From contig JAHHHN010000005.1 of assembly GCA_019359325.1 (NCBI GenBank), forward strand, positions 248,001-312,000: a stretch of 64,000 nt of DNA. The letters are read 5' to 3'. Within the stretch, counting starts at the first letter, position 1. Every line of letters starts with the position of its first letter. Below, one piece after another: positions 17,404 through 26,329 of the stretch. The translations under genes were made by a program, and so were the position numbers. This stretch comes from Mojavia pulchra JT2-VF2 (GTDB taxonomy: Bacteria; Cyanobacteriota; Cyanobacteriia; Cyanobacteriales; Nostocaceae). Below the pieces are notes generated by a model. That model was not told the DNA's origin, did not search any database, and worked only from the letters and a program-made list of their open reading frames with translations.

Positions 17404-17579
17404 TTTTAAGTGCTGAGTTAAAAGTGCTGAGTACTGAGTTATGAGTTGTGAGTGCTGAGTGCTAAGTAAATAGAATCATGAATCTTTACTCAGCACCGTC
17501 TAAGCACTCAGTACATCCCCGCCTTGTGGGTTGTCTTTTAACTGAGAACTCAGCACTCGTTACTCCTTACTTAGCACTA
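17404..17579. repeat. STRR heptamer tract (GTGCTGA/ACTGAGT family)
   Basis: Tandem and inverted imperfect copies of GTGCTGA, TACTGAG and CAGCACT fill the gap between der and the ecfT-like gene. The two halves are complementary and could form a long hairpin in mRNA. Confidence 0.8.
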
Positions 17580-18941
17580 CTATACGCGTGTAGCACGATT
17601 AGCATTACCACTTTCGACATCACGGACTTTTTTACTCCGCCACAATAAACGAATTGGCGTGCCTTTAAATCCTAATTGTTGCCGGAATTGGCGTTCAATG
17701 TAGCGGCGGTAGTTCTCATTGAAGCGTTTGGCTTCGTTGACAAATAGGGCGATCGTTGGCGGTTGGGTACTGACTTGTGTACCGTAATAAATTTTGCCCT
17801 GACGTCCACCGCGTGAGGTTGGCGGTGAATGCCAGCTAACGGCATCTTCTAGAACTTCGTTAATTACTGCTGTGCTGACACGGCGTTTATGTGCCTCAGC
17901 CGCTTGATTCACCAATTCTAAAATCTTTTCTACCCGTTGTCCTGTTAAGGCACTGACAAAGATAGTCTCTGCCCATTCGGTAAAATGCAACCTTCCTTCC
18001 AGGGTTTTTTCGTAGTCGTAAATTGTGTAGGAATCTTTCTCGACTGCATCCCACTTATTTACTACGATGATGCAAGCTCGACCTTCTTCAATCACCCTGC
18101 CCGCTAATTTTTGGTCTTGTTCAGTAGCACCATCAAGGGCATCTAATACCAATAAAACGACATCAGCGCGGCGAATTGCTTTAAAGGCACGGTTAATGCT
18201 AAAGAATTCTGTGCCGTATTCTATACTTTTCTTTTTGCGAATGCCGGCGGTGTCAATCAAGCGATAAGTTTGCCCATCCCGTTCGACTACGGTATCAATC
18301 GCATCGCGGGTTGTTCCAGAAATTGGGCTGACAATTGCCCTTTCTTCTCCAACAAAAGCATTTAATAAGCTCGATTTGCCCACATTTGGGCGTCCCACGA
18401 TCGCTACTTTAATTTCATTGGTTTCTGGTATTTCGTCGACGCGGGGAATGTGTTTAATTAACTCGTCGAGTATCTCTCCGGTACCACTACCATGAATTGC
18501 GGAGATGGGGTAAGGTTCGCCTAATCCCAATTCCCAAAATTCCGCAGCTTGCATCAAGCCTTGTTCTGGGGATTCACATTTATTTACAGCTAGTAAGACG
18601 GGTACAGGTTGTTGACGCAACCACTCAGCAATTTCTTCATCAGCTGGTGTTGGGCCTATTTGTCCATCTACAACAAAGATAGCTGCACTTGCTTCTGTAA
18701 GTGCTGTCATTGCCTGTTGGCGAATCAGCGGTAAGAATTCGGTGTCATCGTTAAAGACTAAGCCACCTGTATCTACCACTAAAAATTCGCGATCGCTCCA
18801 GTAAGCTGGCATATAAGTGCGATCGCGTGTCACTCCTGGTTCATCATGGACAATCGCCGTTTGTTCCCCGGCGAGACGATTAACCAGGGTGGATTTGCCC
18901 ACATTTGGGCGTCCGATAATTGCAACAATTGGCAGTCTCAT
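17580..18941 (-). CDS. der: Der (EngA), double GTPase for 50S ribosome assembly
   Basis: 453 residues with two tandem GTPase domains: the first has [10 protein letters not shown] (10-19), DTGG and NKCE; the second has [10 protein letters not shown] (about 185), DTAG and NKWD. A C-terminal KH-like domain follows, ending [16 protein letters not shown]. Der is essential for maturation of the large ribosomal subunit. Length and all G motifs are normal. Confidence 0.97.
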   Translation of the reverse strand: MRLPIVAIIGRPNVGKSTLVNRLAGEQTAIVHDEPGVTRDRTYMPAYWSDREFLVVDTGGLVFNDDTEFLPLIRQQAMTALTEASAAIFVVDGQIGPTPADEEIAEWLRQQPVPVLLAVNKCESPEQGLMQAAEFWELGLGEPYPISAIHGSGTGEILDELIKHIPRVDEIPETNEIKVAIVGRPNVGKSSLLNAFVGEERAIVSPISGTTRDAIDTVVERDGQTYRLIDTAGIRKKKSIEYGTEFFSINRAFKAIRRADVVLLVLDALDGATEQDQKLAGRVIEEGRACIIVVNKWDAVEKDSYTIYDYEKTLEGRLHFTEWAETIFVSALTGQRVEKILELVNQAAEAHKRRVSTAVINEVLEDAVSWHSPPTSRGGRQGKIYYGTQVSTQPPTIALFVNEAKRFNENYRRYIERQFRQQLGFKGTPIRLLWRSKKVRDVESGNANRATRV

Positions 18942-19095
18942 AAAACCAGGATAAGTAAGAAACGTAATATATCACGTCTCTACATTTTAGCGACTTTAAG
19001 TCTTTATTTAATTTTCCCACCTCCAAGATAACTGTCAGCCAAATTTGAAAATAACAAGACAAAAATCTGGCAGTCACGTCGATGGAGATTGGAAC

Positions 19096-19956
19096 TTGAG
19101 AAATCGTAAGTGGCTGAAAAAAGTCAGCAGATCAACTTTCCGATTTTTGGGTTTGTGCTTTTTGATAGGAATTTGTACGTTATTATACGCCAGGTTAATT
19201 GAACCGAATTGGATAGAGATAAATTCTTTGCAATTGACCCTACCACATCTCTCATCAGAATTTAATGGCTATCGCATTGTGCAAATCAGCGATATTCATC
19301 GAGATCAGTGGATGAGTTCACGAAGGTTAAGACGTATTGTCAGCTTAGTCAACAAACAAAAACCCGACTTGGTGGCGATTACAGGTGATTTAATAACTCG
19401 TCATTCGCCTAAATTAATCCCCACTCTCAAGCTTCCTTTGAGTCAACTCAAACCCCAGGATCTGACTGTGGCGGTATTAGGTAACCATGACCACGAGAAC
19501 GACTCAGCGGCGATTATTCAAACACTAGAACAAAGCGGTATCTTCCACCTTGGTAATAATGTTTACACTCTCAAACGGGGTAGTGCTTTGTTGCATATTG
19601 CTGGGGTAGATGATGTTGGTATGGGTAAAGACCGTTTGGATTTGGTATTACAGCAGTTACCACCAGAAGGTGCAGCAATTTTATTAGCCCATGAACCAGA
19701 CTTTGCCAACATCAGCGCTGCTACAAAGCGGTTTGATTTGCAACTATCAGGACATTCTCATGGTGGACAAGTGCGTGTCCCTTTTTTCAAACCGATTATT
19801 CTTCCGCCTTTGGGTGAAAAGTATTATTTAGGACGTTATCAGGTAGGAGAGATGATTCAATACACCAATCGTGGCATAGGTATGACTGGGCTGCATCTGC
19901 GATTAGGTGCGCGTCCTGAGATTACTGTGTTTACCTTGATTGCACCTATAAAGTAA
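19096..19956 (+). CDS. YkuE-like calcineurin-type metallophosphoesterase
   Basis: The phosphoesterase metal ligands are all present: QISDIHRDQW (D-x-H), AITGDLITRH (GD), VLGNHDHEND (GNHD), LLAHEPDF and the terminal SGHSHGGQVR. An N-terminal membrane anchor (FLGLCFLIGICTLLYA) puts the active domain outside the cytoplasmic membrane; relatives such as B. subtilis YkuE act on envelope lipids or peptidoglycan precursors. There is no early ATG. The frame extends back to a TTG at 19045, but the TTG at 19096 has GGAG at a proper distance and is preferred. Confidence 0.88.
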   Translation: MRNRKWLKKVSRSTFRFLGLCFLIGICTLLYARLIEPNWIEINSLQLTLPHLSSEFNGYRIVQISDIHRDQWMSSRRLRRIVSLVNKQKPDLVAITGDLITRHSPKLIPTLKLPLSQLKPQDLTVAVLGNHDHENDSAAIIQTLEQSGIFHLGNNVYTLKRGSALLHIAGVDDVGMGKDRLDLVLQQLPPEGAAILLAHEPDFANISAATKRFDLQLSGHSHGGQVRVPFFKPIILPPLGEKYYLGRYQVGEMIQYTNRGIGMTGLHLRLGARPEITVFTLIAPIK

Positions 19957-20150
19957 CAGAAGTTGCTTGCGATCGCGTCTCAAACCTCTACATTGGTGAG
20001 GCGATTAATCAGGGTGCATTTGCCGAATATTGGGGTTAGGAATTCGTTGAAATAATAAATAATATCTTGCGTTACTTCCTACAAGCGCTTCAAAATCAAC
20101 TATAGGACTGCATAACTGAAATCTTCTAATGAAGACCGAAATTATGATTT

Positions 20151-20201
20151 AGTCCTCTTGAGAGGACTTGAGCTATTAGCCATAGGTTAGAAACCTATGG
20201 C
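20151..20201. repeat. Two adjacent perfect hairpins, IS-end or MITE-like
   Basis: AGTCCTCT-TG-AGAGGACT (20151-20168) and GCCATAGGTT-AGA-AACCTATGGC (20179-20201) stand 10 bp apart in the 437-bp gap between the phosphoesterase and the DUF433 gene. Paired hairpins of this kind resemble the ends recognised by IS200/IS605-type transposases, but no transposase gene is present. The rest of the gap shows no gene. Confidence 0.5.
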
Positions 20202-20334
20202 GGGCGATGGTTTAAGCGCGATATGATGAACTGAAGCATTTAAATAATTGTAATATTTTCGCTTTACCCACAAGTCTGCCTCAGAATTAATTCTAAGGCT
20301 CATAATCGCATTGAAAGGGCATAGTTACTTGCAT

Positions 20335-20353
20335 GGTTAATGGACTGTTAACC
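20335..20353. promoter_or_regulatory. Inverted repeat upstream of the DUF433/PIN-like pair, candidate autoregulatory operator
   Basis: GGTTAA-TGGACTG-TTAACC lies 41 bp before the antitoxin-like start, nested inside a wider imperfect pair (TTACTTGC at about 20325 with GCAAGTTAA near 20367). The position suits repression by the antitoxin. Confidence 0.4.
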
Positions 20354-20393
20354 TAAAAGGTAACAAGCAAGTTAAACAGCCGCATCTATAGCT

Positions 20394-20627
20394 ATGGAAA
20401 ATACTCTTTTGCAACGAATTACACTTGACCAAAATATTTGTCACGGCAAACCCTGTATTCGAGGAATGCGCTATCCAGTCGAATTCATTCTAGAATTGCT
20501 TAGTTCTGGCATGAGTATTGATGATATCTTAGCCGACTATGATGATTTAGAACGTGATGATATTTTAGCCGCTTTGCTGTTTGCAACTCGGTTGACTCAG
20601 GTGAAAAGCATCTACAACATAGTGTAA
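20394..20627 (+). CDS. DUF433 antitoxin-like protein
   Basis: 77 residues with the family signature ITLDQNICHGKPCIRGMRYP and a C-terminal helix-turn-helix-like part (MSIDDILADYDDLERDDILA). DUF433 proteins are small DNA-binding antitoxins usually paired with PIN-like toxins. The stop overlaps the next start (TAATG), so the two genes are translated together. The protein would bind its own promoter and neutralise the downstream partner. Confidence 0.88.
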   Translation: MENTLLQRITLDQNICHGKPCIRGMRYPVEFILELLSSGMSIDDILADYDDLERDDILAALLFATRLTQVKSIYNIV

Positions 20628-20980
20628 TGAAATTTTTAGTAGATGCACAGTTGCCAGTAAGCCTAGCGCGGCTTTTGCAATCAGCCGGCTACGATACCAT
20701 TCATACCAAAAATTTACCCCAGCAAAATACTACAACTGATGCAGAAATTAATGCTATTTCAATCCAACAAAGTCGGGTTGTAGTGACTAAAGACAGGGAT
20801 TTTTTTGATTCATTTCTGATTTGCCAAGAACCTTACAAGCTTTTGTTTATAACTACAGGCAATATCACGAATACAGAACTTGCAACTTTATTTATGAATA
20901 ACCTATCACATTTAGTTGAATTGCTACAGCAAAATTATTTAATAGAAATGAACCGCAACGCCATTATTATTCATCATTAA
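20627..20980 (+). CDS. DUF5615 PIN-like toxin candidate
   Basis: 117 residues beginning MKFLVDAQLPVSLARLL, with Asp6 in the position of the first PIN acidic residue, and TKDRDFFDSF near residues 60-70 carrying further acidic residues. DUF5615 proteins are short PIN-like putative ribonucleases found next to DUF433. The 1-bp overlap with the upstream gene supports a toxin-antitoxin operon. Activity is inferred from the family and gene order only. Confidence 0.88.
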   Translation: MKFLVDAQLPVSLARLLQSAGYDTIHTKNLPQQNTTTDAEINAISIQQSRVVVTKDRDFFDSFLICQEPYKLLFITTGNITNTELATLFMNNLSHLVELLQQNYLIEMNRNAIIIHH

Positions 20981-21004
20981 TGTCAGATTGATGTCAATAT
21001 TTTT

Positions 21005-21095
21005 AGGACTTACGCATTCGTAACGAAAAACAAGGCTTTGGGATTGCTTCCCTACGGTCGCAATGACGGAAATACGTTATTGTTGCGTAAGTTCT
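21005..21095. mobile_element. Short MITE-like element, same ends as the 14661 element
   Basis: AGGACTTACGCA at the left and TGCGTAAGTTCT at the right are near-perfect inverted copies; pairing extends with interruptions to about 21 bp (TAACG with CGTTA). The interior contains a GCAATGACG-type phrase common in cyanobacterial repeats. It is 91 bp long and non-coding. Confidence 0.7.
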
Positions 21096-21206
21096 AATTT
21101 TAATACTAATTTTAAACATTATTTTTGCAAATTAATTCACACCAAGCCAGACGCAGAAGGAAAGTCATAATCTCAAATCTAAAAATGATATAAGCTACCA
21201 ATAGGC

Positions 21207-21674
21207 TTACTGATTAGCTGGAATTAATACTGTCCCATGATCAATTACTTGATATCTAGCTTCTTTGGTAAAAATAATTCGACAATTTACACCACCATAA
21301 TTTTTGCAAGTTTGTAAGGCATACCGAGACGCAATCGACTTACCTCTTGCCGGACGAGTGGTATCATATCCCCAACCTGTACCATAAGCGCCATTAGAAC
21401 CAATTGCTAAAGCTCCCCAAGCATTTTTAAACCACAATGGAACTGAGCAATCTTTAGCTTGAGATTTTTGTTGACAATTATAAAGAGCGCCGCGTTCTGC
21501 TTCTTCGCGTGATAAACCCGTTGCGGAACTAGAAACCCGTGTTGAGGGAGAATAAGCGATCGCTCCAAATAAATCTGGGGTAGATTGAGCTTGGGCAACC
21601 TGTGTCAATCCAGGCAGAATTGATAATAGTGTCGCTGCTGCTAAGAAACTTTTTTTAAGTGTATTTGCCAACAT
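21207..21674 (-). CDS. Secreted DUF4189 protein
   Basis: 155 residues with a signal peptide (MLANTLKKSFLAAATLLS, cleavage near AQAQS). The mature part has the DUF4189 layout: LFGAIAYSPST, EEAERGALYNCQQK, CSVPLWFKNAWGALAIG, GWGYDTTRPARGKSIASRYA and CKNYGGVNCRIIF, with four cysteines that likely form two disulfides. The function of DUF4189 proteins is unknown. Genes on both sides are unrelated, so it is probably monocistronic. Confidence 0.85.
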   Translation of the reverse strand: MLANTLKKSFLAAATLLSILPGLTQVAQAQSTPDLFGAIAYSPSTRVSSSATGLSREEAERGALYNCQQKSQAKDCSVPLWFKNAWGALAIGSNGAYGTGWGYDTTRPARGKSIASRYALQTCKNYGGVNCRIIFTKEARYQVIDHGTVLIPANQ

Positions 21675-21730
21675 AGTTTTTTCTAACCTCTAGTTGAGAA
21701 CTACAGGTCTATATGTAGGCATTTCGCAAA

Positions 21731-22411
21731 TTATGCAGTTTGTTCTGGTTCGGTAGTTACTTTTTGCCCAATTTTTGGCTCAGTTCCTGCAAGTATTCGC
21801 TCAATATTACTGCGGTGGCGGAAAATCACATACAACCCACCGACAAAAGCATACAGAATGCAAGGTAAAGGTTGATGGAAAATTACCATGAAAATAGTTA
21901 CAGCGATCGCACCGGCGATGGAACTCAAGGATACAATCCGCGATAGAGCTACGACAACGGCAAACACACCCGCTGTAGCTAAACCTACTTGCCAACTAAT
22001 CGCTAACAATGTTCCTAAACCAGTAGCAACTGATTTACCACCACTAAAGCCCAAGAAAATTGATTTGCTATGTCCTAGAACTACTGCTAACCCAGCTAGA
22101 GTTAGCAGCCAAGGTTGCCACAGCTTCGCATCTACCGTAGGGGGGATGAAATCATAACTTGGGGCAAAGTTGAATAACCAGTAAACGAGAGCGATCGCTA
22201 ATACTCCCTTCAAGCAATCAATTAATAACACGAATGCTCCAGGGCCTTTACCCAAGGTTCTCAGAACATTGGTTGCACCAGTTGAGCCAGAACCAACTTC
22301 CCGAATATCGATACCTTTTAACTGTTTCACAGCAATGTAGCCAGTGGGGAAAGAACCCAGCAAGTAAGCTACAACCAAAACTATCCCGCACAAAGTTAAC
22401 CAAATAACCAT
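21731..22411 (-). CDS. plsY: PlsY, acyl-phosphate:glycerol-3-phosphate acyltransferase
   Basis: A membrane enzyme of about 226 residues with the three PlsY motifs, including LLGSFPTGYIA near the start, VGSGSTGATNVLR, and the later GGKSVATGLGTLL. It makes lysophosphatidic acid from acyl-phosphate and glycerol-3-phosphate, the first step of phospholipid synthesis. The ATG at 22411 is preferred over a TTG four codons earlier. Downstream of DUF3086, DUF3119 and mlaE genes on the same strand, suggesting an envelope-lipid cluster. Confidence 0.95.
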   Translation of the reverse strand: MVIWLTLCGIVLVVAYLLGSFPTGYIAVKQLKGIDIREVGSGSTGATNVLRTLGKGPGAFVLLIDCLKGVLAIALVYWLFNFAPSYDFIPPTVDAKLWQPWLLTLAGLAVVLGHSKSIFLGFSGGKSVATGLGTLLAISWQVGLATAGVFAVVVALSRIVSLSSIAGAIAVTIFMVIFHQPLPCILYAFVGGLYVIFRHRSNIERILAGTEPKIGQKVTTEPEQTA

Positions 22412-22484
22412 AAGACAATTCAAAATTCAAAATTCAAAATTCAAAAGTCAAGAGAATACCTCTTGACTAATGACCAATGACTAA

Positions 22485-23747
22485 TTAAAAATCATCATCA
22501 TAATTTCTCATTGCTTTGGGGTCAGGGGCAAAGGCTAACCACAAGGGAAATTGCAGCAGTGCTAGACTAATTTGGTCTTCAGAATCGTCGATGATGATTA
22601 AAGGCAGTTGATTTGCTTTCACTAATCGGTCGGCTTTTTGAGCTAAAGCCTCCGGTGCTTCGAATAATACTACACCTCGATCAGGCCCGAAATCTGGGCG
22701 ACCAATACCTAAACAGTCTTGCAAGCCGCGTCGCCATTCACCCAAGCGTTCGGGTGTATTAGCTAACACTAAAGTGCGGACGCGATCGCCATAGAGCTTG
22801 TGTAGTATAGAAATCACTGCTGAAGAAATCAGAATATTCTGCAAACGGCTACCCATTGTCCGCAAAGCACCCCGTCCCCCTTGGCTGAAAAACCAGTTAG
22901 AAACACGTTCAGCATGGACTGGTTCAAAGGTGCGACGTAGTTGCCATGCGGGGCCATAGTAATCTGGTTTGCTGCGGTATTGGTCAATCAGACGGCGAAT
23001 TTGCTTTGTAGTATCTTGAAACTGCTGTTGGGCAAATTGTGGTACGCCTGGCTGGGGTTCAGCTGGCTTTACCTCTGTCACAGTTGGTTTTTCACGTTCT
23101 ATTACAGCTGGCACTAGTTGTAACTGCTCTGCTGCTGCGGCTAAATCCTGTAAGCTACCTGTGAGATAGTCTTTAAAACCCTGCACCCGAATTGCCAAGT
23201 CTTGGGATGTTCCGGCAAAAGTGGTACGCATTTCATTGCGGATGCGTTCTTGACGGCGTTCTAACTGTTCTACAGAAATTTGCAGCGCTTGTTTGCGTTG
23301 TTCTAACTGCGTTAGCGACTCTTGCACGAGTCGTCCCAGTGTCATTTGAGTTTCCCCAACTTGTGCCTGAAGAGTTTTGTAAGTCGCTTGCAGATTGGCT
23401 ATTTCTGCTTTGAGTGCTTCTTTGGTGTTTTCTAACTCTGCAACTTGTTGCGCTGCTTTTGCGTATAGTGAATTATTTTCTGATTCTATTTGTGATTCCA
23501 GTGCGACAGTTTCGGTTTTTAACTGTGTTACCAACTCAGCAGTTGCATCTTCCGATTCTGCATTGGAGATGGGTGCTGCAAAAGTCGCGTCGTCTTGTGG
23601 TGTGTCAACTAATGAGTTCTGCTCATCTGTTTCCACCCCTGATTCAACAGATGAGTTTTCTGGATGTTCAACTGTAGGATTTTGTTCTTGTATTTGCTCT
23701 AACCACTCATCAATCGGTTCTGGAGTTTGTGTTTCCTCTGGGTTCAT
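22485..23747 (-). CDS. DUF3086 protein (cyanobacterial, coiled coil)
   Basis: About 420 residues. An acidic low-complexity N-terminus (to about 75) is followed by a long coiled coil (about 80-195, LESQIESENNSLYAKAAQQV and so on). A conserved C-terminal domain runs from about 250 (DYYGPAWQLRRTFEPVHAER) to the end, DPKAMRNYDDDF. This matches my memory of DUF3086, restricted to cyanobacteria and of unknown function. The ATG at 23747 is better than the TTG two codons upstream. Its place between plsY and DUF3119/mlaE hints at a role in lipid trafficking, which is inference. Confidence 0.82.
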   Translation of the reverse strand: MNPEETQTPEPIDEWLEQIQEQNPTVEHPENSSVESGVETDEQNSLVDTPQDDATFAAPISNAESEDATAELVTQLKTETVALESQIESENNSLYAKAAQQVAELENTKEALKAEIANLQATYKTLQAQVGETQMTLGRLVQESLTQLEQRKQALQISVEQLERRQERIRNEMRTTFAGTSQDLAIRVQGFKDYLTGSLQDLAAAAEQLQLVPAVIEREKPTVTEVKPAEPQPGVPQFAQQQFQDTTKQIRRLIDQYRSKPDYYGPAWQLRRTFEPVHAERVSNWFFSQGGRGALRTMGSRLQNILISSAVISILHKLYGDRVRTLVLANTPERLGEWRRGLQDCLGIGRPDFGPDRGVVLFEAPEALAQKADRLVKANQLPLIIIDDSEDQISLALLQFPLWLAFAPDPKAMRNYDDDF

Positions 23748-23867
23748 AAACAATAGTGTAATTCCTATGACGCGAATAAATAGCTTTCAGAAATATACAA
23801 TTGACCTGCCCTCAAAGTCCTGAGTGTTGTATTCTCAGGCTTAAATCTGCATCTAAAATTACTAGCA

Positions 23868-24254
23868 TTAAATACGAGGGCAACGTTGTTCCAAACAAGT
23901 TCTCAAGGTGTTGGGGTCAAATAAAATTGGCAAAAAGTGTATGCTTTTAATTTCTTTAAAGTAAAACAAGATGGGAATTCCATTCCAAAAGATACGCCAG
24001 TTTTGCCATTCTTGATAGGGAAATCGCCGAATTAATTTTTCACCTCTGTAAATATCTAAGTCTGTAGCGGTAAATTGCAAACGTAGCGTGACTGCTTGAA
24101 ACATGAGAAACAAACCAAATAATCCGATTAACCCTCCTAAGAGAGGTTGGACTAGCAGCAGTGGAATAGAGGCAATTACCAAAACTACAGGGATATTGTA
24201 GCTAGGTTTGAGTTCCACGGTTGATGTGGAGTTGGGCGCAAATGAACTAGTCAT
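23868..24254 (-). CDS. DUF3119 membrane protein
   Basis: 128 residues with two closely spaced membrane helices (about 20-58, VLVIASIPLLLVQPLLGGLI). A soluble part resembling a PH-like fold follows (LRLQFTATDLDIYRGEKLIR, then FPYQEWQNWRIFWNGIPILF). DUF3119 is a small cyanobacterial/plastid family of unknown function. It lies 123 bp downstream of the mlaE gene and 114 bp upstream of the DUF3086 gene on the same strand. Confidence 0.8.
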   Translation of the reverse strand: MTSSFAPNSTSTVELKPSYNIPVVLVIASIPLLLVQPLLGGLIGLFGLFLMFQAVTLRLQFTATDLDIYRGEKLIRRFPYQEWQNWRIFWNGIPILFYFKEIKSIHFLPILFDPNTLRTCLEQRCPRI

Positions 24255-24377
24255 AGTCTCAAATCCTGCTTTGTTTAGTAGACATCTTTCCTATTCTAGG
24301 ATTTTGAGGGTGAGCAGACGCACGATTAAGAGTTATAACCATGATTTATAACTGGGCAAATAACAGTTCGTAAACAG

Positions 24378-25175
24378 CTATATGCCTTGCAGTAATGCGC
24401 TACCAGTGCCCTGAAACATTAACCAAGAAAGGAAGAAGTTGCTCACAAATATAATTAACAAAGCTGTCACAACCGCGGTTGTGGTTGATTGTCCAACTCC
24501 TTTAGCTCCTCCTGTTGTCGTTAAGCCCCAACTACAACCAATTACGGCGATTAAAACTCCAAAGCAAAACGCCTTGATTAAGGCGCTACAAATATCCCAA
24601 ATCCCAAGAAGATTACGGGCTGAGTCTAGAAATACAGTATCAGAAATGTTGTATAAATTCGTGGCAATTACCAATCCCCCCAACATCCCTGTTACCAAAG
24701 ATAAGAGAGTTAAAATTGGCAGCATGATGCAGCAAGCTAAGACGCGAGGGATAACTAGATAATCAATTGGATCTGTTCTTAACATCAATAAGGCATCAAT
24801 TTGCTCTGTTACCCGCATAGTGCCGATTTCTGCTGCAAAGGCAGAACCGACTCGCCCCGCTAAAATCACTGCTGTCAGCACGGGTGAGAGTTCCCTTGTC
24901 AAGGCTACGGACAGTACTCCGCCGACAAGATTTCCGGCCCCAAAGTTAACAAATTCCCGCGCTACTTGAATGGTAAACACAGCGCCGACAAAAATAGCTG
25001 TTAATAAGGCAATAAACAGAGAATCTGGCCCAACTGCTGCCATTTGCTCTTTAGTATTGCGCCAATGGATTTTGGCTCTTAGGAGGTGAACTATTACTTG
25101 TCCACCCAGGAAAATCGCCGCCAGCAGCCGCTGACTCCATGCTCCTAAACTGGATTTGGATGTAGTCTCGCTCAA
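24378..25175 (-). CDS. MlaE-family ABC transporter permease
   Basis: A 265-residue permease with the family features: an interfacial N-terminal helix, the FVGAVFTIQVAREFVNFGAG region, and the conserved ELSPVLTAVILAGRVGSAFA stretch followed by EIGTMRVTEQIDAL. In bacteria MlaE with MlaF and MlaD moves phospholipids between envelope membranes; the plastid homologue TGD1 does the same for lipid import. The ATPase and substrate-binding subunits are not in this window. No ATG is available at the N-terminus; a TTG start is used. Confidence 0.93.
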   Translation of the reverse strand: MSETTSKSSLGAWSQRLLAAIFLGGQVIVHLLRAKIHWRNTKEQMAAVGPDSLFIALLTAIFVGAVFTIQVAREFVNFGAGNLVGGVLSVALTRELSPVLTAVILAGRVGSAFAAEIGTMRVTEQIDALLMLRTDPIDYLVIPRVLACCIMLPILTLLSLVTGMLGGLVIATNLYNISDTVFLDSARNLLGIWDICSALIKAFCFGVLIAVIGCSWGLTTTGGAKGVGQSTTTAVVTALLIIFVSNFFLSWLMFQGTGSALLQGI

Positions 25176-25553
25176 TGTTCTGTAGCTAACTCGGTAACTG
25201 CCTTAAGAATAGCGAAAGTCATTGCTCATTAGTAAATTTTTGGTTATTCCCACTTTCCTGGGCCTTTGGTGTGGCGGAAACATTAACTTACTTTAAAGCT
25301 TTTCTCAGAAAATTAAGGCAGTTATCAGTGGGCTGTGATTCAATTATCAAGATTTTTTTGAGCTTAAAGCTTGAGCTAGTATGGGTTTTGCCAATTTTAA
25401 GCCCTGTTGCTAGTTCAAGCATCTGATGTTGTCAGTAGCTAATTATTTTAATGAAAACTTAAGATTTTTGACATCTTGGCTGCTCTGGAGCGATCGCTCG
25501 TATTGTAGAGAATGACATAAAGCTTTTCGGCTGTTGTTCACTTTCATCACGGA
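25176..25553. other. Divergent intergenic region mlaE / small membrane protein
   Basis: No gene seen. It must contain promoters for both directions. An interrupted inverted repeat CTTGAGCTAG ... CTAGTTCAAG spans about 25369-25420. A HIP1 site lies near 25492. Confidence 0.35.
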
Positions 25554-25565
25554 GTGTCTCTTCTA

Positions 25566-25862
25566 ATGAATCTGTTCACGAACTTTCTCCGTTCTCTGTT
25601 ACTCACGATTATTTTCAGTTTTGTTGTGCCAATGTTCTTAGTCGGTGGCTTCTTGCTTGTGATTTCTCTACTTGGCCATCTTCCTGGTTTACAAACCGCG
25701 ACTGAGGCGATCGCTACTCAAATTATGCATTTTCTTGCCACTTTTGGCAGCGGTACTCCTTTGCGTGGTTTATTGGTAATTAGTTTGACTTGTAGTTTTG
25801 TCGGGGCGCTGTTTGACATCTATGCGTATTATCGGTGTCAAATTTTACGAATTGATTCTTAA
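25566..25862 (+). CDS. Small two-helix membrane protein, unknown
   Basis: 98 residues with two hydrophobic stretches (about 10-38 and 65-90) and little soluble sequence. The ATG at 25566 follows GGAG at about 11 nt; a GTG four codons upstream overlaps that ribosome binding site and is unlikely. Family not recognised, but composition and start are those of a genuine gene. Confidence 0.65.
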   Translation: MNLFTNFLRSLLLTIIFSFVVPMFLVGGFLLVISLLGHLPGLQTATEAIATQIMHFLATFGSGTPLRGLLVISLTCSFVGALFDIYAYYRCQILRIDS

Positions 25863-26329
25863 ATGGTAACAACCGGCTTGTCAGGTGTTCACTCGCTATT
25901 AAAACTAGCAAAATTAATATTAAAAACTAAGAAGATGCTGCTATTCCTTAGATATATTCGGAATCGGCATTGCTGAATTGTCATTTATTAAATTGGTAAA
26001 ATCATAATTACATACTAGTAATTTAGTTACTAATTACCAGGAGCTTTGTTATTAGAGCATGAAATTATACAACTGTAAACTCCAATTCCAGGTATTTTAA
26101 ACCTTGCGCTTCACACCAAATTACAGTTGTAGATTTTATAGGTTCCGGTAGCTTCAGAACTAAATTGGCATGAAATGAGTACAGCAAATAAACATCCACG
26201 CAAAGCAGAAAAATTTCATTAGAATTCTTAATAGTACAATGCCGGCTCATTTTTGGCAGCAGAGCAAAAAGGTTCATCTGACCGCTGGGCATTTTATATT
26301 GTGTTTATTACGAGGTTTTACGTCTGCTT
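25863..26329. other. Gene-free stretch with an 11-bp inverted repeat
   Basis: No convincing gene; the minus-strand frame at 26065-26292 has no ribosome binding site or recognisable domain. TACAACTGTAA (26068-26078) and TTACAGTTGTA (26121-26131) are perfect inverted copies 42 bp apart and could close an RNA or cruciform stem upstream of sppA. Confidence 0.4.

Noticed and set aside
20151-20201. Full IS200/IS605 element
   Set aside because: Only paired hairpins; no transposase frame.
26065-26292. 75-codon minus-strand frame upstream of sppA
   Set aside because: No start signal or recognisable feature; covers an inverted repeat.
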